The notes beneath the pieces are model-generated. The model was not told the origin of the DNA and searched no databases. It was given only the letters and a program-made list of their open reading frames with translations. The position numbers and the translations under genes are program-made. A stretch of DNA of 7,608 nucleotides from Palsa-504 sp050698755 (GTDB taxonomy: Bacteria; Actinomycetota; Actinomycetes; Streptosporangiales; Streptosporangiaceae), in contig JBOHCK010000299.1 of assembly GCA_050698755.1 (NCBI GenBank), forward strand, positions 1 through 7,608, written 5' to 3'. This document shows, piece by piece, positions 6,289 to 7,608 of this stretch; position 1 is the stretch's first letter, and every line of letters begins with the position of its first letter.

Positions 6289-6806
6289 TACAGGCCGATG
6301 GTCCCGTCGGCCAGCTCGCGGAGCAGGTCGGCGTGGCCGTTGTGCCGTGCGTACTCGTCGATCATGTGGGCGTACAGCCAGCGCAGGTCCACGGTGACCG
6401 TCTCGTCGCCGAACGTCTCGTCCAGTGACCTGCCCTGGACCGCCAGCCGGGCCTGCGCGACCTCCTCCGCGTACGTCGCGAAATCGCCCTCGGCGTGAGC
6501 CGGGTCGGCCAGGGCGAACTCCCCGCCCTCCGGGTGCCCAGCCGACGGGTACAGGTCCGCCGCATCCTCGCCCGCGAACCTGATCCGGAACCAGATGCGC
6601 TCGTTGGCCGCCATGTGCCGCACCAGCCCGAGCAGCGACAGCTCCGACGAGGCCACGGGCCGCGAAGCGAGCTGCTGCCCGGTCAGCCCCGCGCACTTCC
6701 GCAGCAGGGTGGCCCGGTGATAGTCCAGCCACGCGTCGAGCCGGACCCGCTCGCCTGCGACGTACGGCGGCTCCACGCGGTCCACGTCAGGTGCGATCCA
6801 GGTCAT
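6288..6806 (-). CDS. DUF664 / DinB-superfamily four-helix protein
   Basis: A 172-aa cytoplasmic protein of the actinobacterial DUF664 group in the DinB/YfiT-like metal-binding superfamily. The N-terminus (MTWIAPDVDRVEPPYV, then ERVRLDAWLDYHRATLLRK) is characteristic, followed by LLGLVRHMAANERIWF, with His64 as a likely metal ligand, and the C-terminal helix HMIDEYARHNGHADLLRE, in which Glu151, His155 and His158 are candidate ligands. Some relatives are mycothiol-dependent isomerases or S-transferases, but most DUF664 proteins have no assigned reaction. The ATG at 6806 matches the family N-terminus; only a weak GGGAG lies about ten bases upstream. The gene converges on the SDR gene and is divergent from the ArsR-type regulator, sharing its operator region, so it may be a target of that regulator. 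Function otherwise unknown. Confidence 0.88.
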   Translation of the reverse strand: MTWIAPDVDRVEPPYVAGERVRLDAWLDYHRATLLRKCAGLTGQQLASRPVASSELSLLGLVRHMAANERIWFRIRFAGEDAADLYPSAGHPEGGEFALADPAHAEGDFATYAEEVAQARLAVQGRSLDETFGDETVTVDLRWLYAHMIDEYARHNGHADLLRELADGTIGL

Positions 6807-6833
6807 GACCCGGATACTCCCAGATCACCTACC

Positions 6834-6862
6834 TAGACATCCAGAATAGCATCTGCTAAATT
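6834..6862 (+). promoter_or_regulatory. Sigma70-like promoter of the arsR-type gene
   Basis: TAGACA (6834-6839; 5 of 6 to TTGACA), a 17-bp spacer, then TAAATT (6857-6862; 4 of 6 to TATAAT). The predicted transcript would start near 6869, about 20 nt before the GTG at 6890, leaving the AGAAGGGG ribosome binding site in the leader. The AT-rich stretch stands out from the GC-rich surroundings. The -10 lies inside the inverted repeat at 6849-6876. Confidence 0.6.
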
Positions 6863-6876
6863 TCTTTAGCAGATGC
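6849..6876. promoter_or_regulatory. Perfect 12-4-12 inverted repeat, probable operator of the ArsR-type regulator
   Basis: GCATCTGCTAAA (6849-6860), TTTC, then TTTAGCAGATGC (6865-6876): exact 12-bp arms. It covers the -10 element and the predicted transcription start of the regulator gene and ends 13 bp before its GTG, so a bound dimer would block RNA polymerase. Long inverted repeats over the promoter are the usual autoregulatory arrangement for ArsR/SmtB-family repressors. The divergent DUF664 gene starts 42 bp on the other side and could be controlled from the same site, though I could not identify its promoter. Confidence 0.8.
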
Positions 6877-6889
6877 AAGAAGGGGCACC

Positions 6890-7231
6890 GTGGAGATCTC
6901 GGACCTGACGGGGGACGACCTGCTGCGCGTGCTCGCGACCCTGGCCAACCCGCACCGCCTGAGGATCGTGGCCGCCCTGACGGAAGAGCGCAACTACGTC
7001 AGCCAGCTGGCCCGCGAGCTGGAGATAAGCCGCGCCCTGCTGCAGGTTCACCTGCGGAAGCTGCGGGCCGCCGGGCTGGTGTCCTCCGTCCTTGAGCTCT
7101 CGGACGACGGCAAGGCGATGAAGTATTACCAGGTCACGCCCTTCGCGCTGTACCTGACCCCGCAGGCGATCACGGTCGCGGCGCGGACCCTGGGCGAGGA
7201 TAGCTATCGAGACGCGGAGCTCCTGAGATGA
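6890..7231 (+). CDS. ArsR-type winged helix-turn-helix transcriptional regulator
   Basis: DNA-binding regulator of 113 aa. The winged helix is clear: LATLANPHRLRIVAAL (15-30), helix-turn-helix at about 36-60 with recognition helix SRALLQVHLRKLRAAG (47-62), and a wing at 64-82 ending KAMKYYQV. The protein contains no cysteine, so it lacks the thiolate metal site of ArsR/SmtB metal sensors; a different signal or a partner protein is expected. The start is GTG 6890, with AGAAGGGG four bases upstream, giving MEISDLTGDDLL, a typical opening for this actinobacterial subgroup. The stop codon overlaps the next start (ATGA at 7228-7231), so the two proteins are translationally coupled. Repression of its own promoter through 6849-6876 is inferred from position. 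Confidence 0.9.
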   Translation: MEISDLTGDDLLRVLATLANPHRLRIVAALTEERNYVSQLARELEISRALLQVHLRKLRAAGLVSSVLELSDDGKAMKYYQVTPFALYLTPQAITVAARTLGEDSYRDAELLR

Positions 7232-7512
7232 ACCCAAATGATGACCTCGCCCTGGTCATTTCGCTGGCGATAGCCGTCGTGTTCACGGTCTGGGTTATTG
7301 CCCGGCAGCTAAGCGCCTCCCGGCAGGCACGGGCGGCGCTGACTAGCGGCGAGGAATACCGCGCCCTCGCCGACGAGTACCGTCGCCTCAGCGACATGGC
7401 GGTCACCGCCCAGGAGCACGTCGACCTCAGGCTCACCGACCTGAGCGTGCGCATGGATGACCTCCGGGACCAGCTGGACCAGATGCAGCGCATCCTCAAG
7501 GAAGTCGAGTAG
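7228..7512 (+). CDS. Small membrane protein with C-terminal coiled coil, coupled to the ArsR-type regulator
   Basis: A 94-aa protein that I do not recognise by name. Residues 7-25 (LALVISLAIAVVFTVWVIA) form one membrane segment; Arg26, Arg32 and Arg35 follow, so the positive-inside rule puts the C-terminus in the cytoplasm. Residues about 42-92 are charged and heptad-like (EEYRALADEYRRLSD, LTDLSVRMDDLRDQLDQMQ), predicting a coiled coil and oligomerisation. The ATG overlaps the regulator's stop codon, and GGAG (7216-7219) lies eight bases upstream inside that gene. Coupling suggests equimolar synthesis and a joint role, for example tethering or sensing for the regulator; that is inference. Codon use is typical of the window, so it looks like a real gene. 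Confidence 0.82.
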   Translation: MNPNDDLALVISLAIAVVFTVWVIARQLSASRQARAALTSGEEYRALADEYRRLSDMAVTAQEHVDLRLTDLSVRMDDLRDQLDQMQRILKEVE

Positions 7513-7536
7513 CCCGCCCTGATCACGGAGCTCGTG

Positions 7537-7608
7537 CTAGCCCCGTTCTGAGCTGCGCTCCGCGTGGGCCGCGGCTCGCAGCGGCCGGTCGGCGACCCAG
7601 ACGGCGAT
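7537..7608 (-). CDS. Probable C-terminal end of a convergent minus-strand gene (partial)
   Basis: On the minus strand the frame from the window edge reads 23 codons (beginning IAVWVADRPLRAAAHAE) to a TAG at 7537-7539. Almost every codon ends in G or C, as in the genes to its left, and the other five frames look worse. The gene would converge on the small membrane protein gene, 24 bp away. The fragment is too short to assign a family, and a chance open frame in GC-rich DNA cannot be excluded. Confidence 0.4.
   Translation of the reverse strand: MAVWVADRPLRAAAHAERSSERG
7552..7582. terminator. GC-rich hairpin downstream of the regulator operon
   Basis: GCTGCG (7552-7557) pairs with CGCAGC (7577-7582) and CCGCG (7560-7564) with CGCGG (7570-7574), with a symmetric CT/CT internal mismatch and a TGGGC loop. 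It starts 40 nt after the stop of the small membrane protein gene and has no T tract. It may terminate the regulator operon, but it also lies inside the possible partial gene at 7537-7608, where such pairing could be incidental. Confidence 0.35.

Noticed and set aside
6495..6836. 113-codon plus-strand open frame over the DUF664 gene
   Set aside because: It is antisense to a recognisable DUF664 protein, has an Arg/Pro-rich product, and runs into the divergent promoter region.

Overview
The window is very GC-rich with strongly GC-biased third codon positions. Together with a DUF664/DinB-type protein, GTG starts and U-less hairpins, this points to a soil-type member of the Actinomycetota, perhaps near Streptosporangiales or Pseudonocardiales. 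The lineage is inference. There are no RNA genes, insertion sequences, CRISPR arrays or att sites that I can see.

Left half (1-4244): a branched-chain-amino-acid-type (Liv/HAAT) ABC importer in two divergent units. The minus strand carries a lipoprotein substrate-binding protein (2022-3347). After a perfect 14-bp hairpin comes one long polypeptide (1-1951, running off the left edge) that joins a LivH-type and a LivM-type permease. The plus strand carries a LivF-type ATPase (3501-4244). The divergent intergenic region (3348-3500) holds a perfect 8-4-8 palindrome that may be an operator for both units. No LivG ATPase is visible; it may lie left of the window, possibly fused to the permease.

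Middle (4245-6264): a 136-nt leader with two consecutive hairpins precedes a 364-aa zinc enzyme of the cobalamin-independent methionine synthase (MetE C-terminal) superfamily. Twelve bases later comes a classical short-chain dehydrogenase/reductase with a strong ribosome binding site. The two look like one catabolic module, probably acting on what the transporter imports. The pairing resembles the known 'alkyl-thiol transferase of the MetE fold plus SDR' logic of epoxyalkane:coenzyme M metabolism, but the substrate cannot be read from sequence.

Right part (6288-7608): a minus-strand DUF664/DinB-like protein converges on the SDR gene. Divergent from it is an ArsR-type winged-helix regulator whose last codon overlaps (ATGA) the start of a 94-aa protein with one membrane segment and a predicted coiled coil. 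Between the divergent genes, a perfect 12-4-12 inverted repeat lies on the -10 element of a recognisable promoter, so the regulator is probably autoregulated. The last bases probably hold the C-terminal codons of another minus-strand gene.

The longest open frames at 1-3300 on the plus strand, and one on the minus strand, are GC-driven shadows and were discarded.
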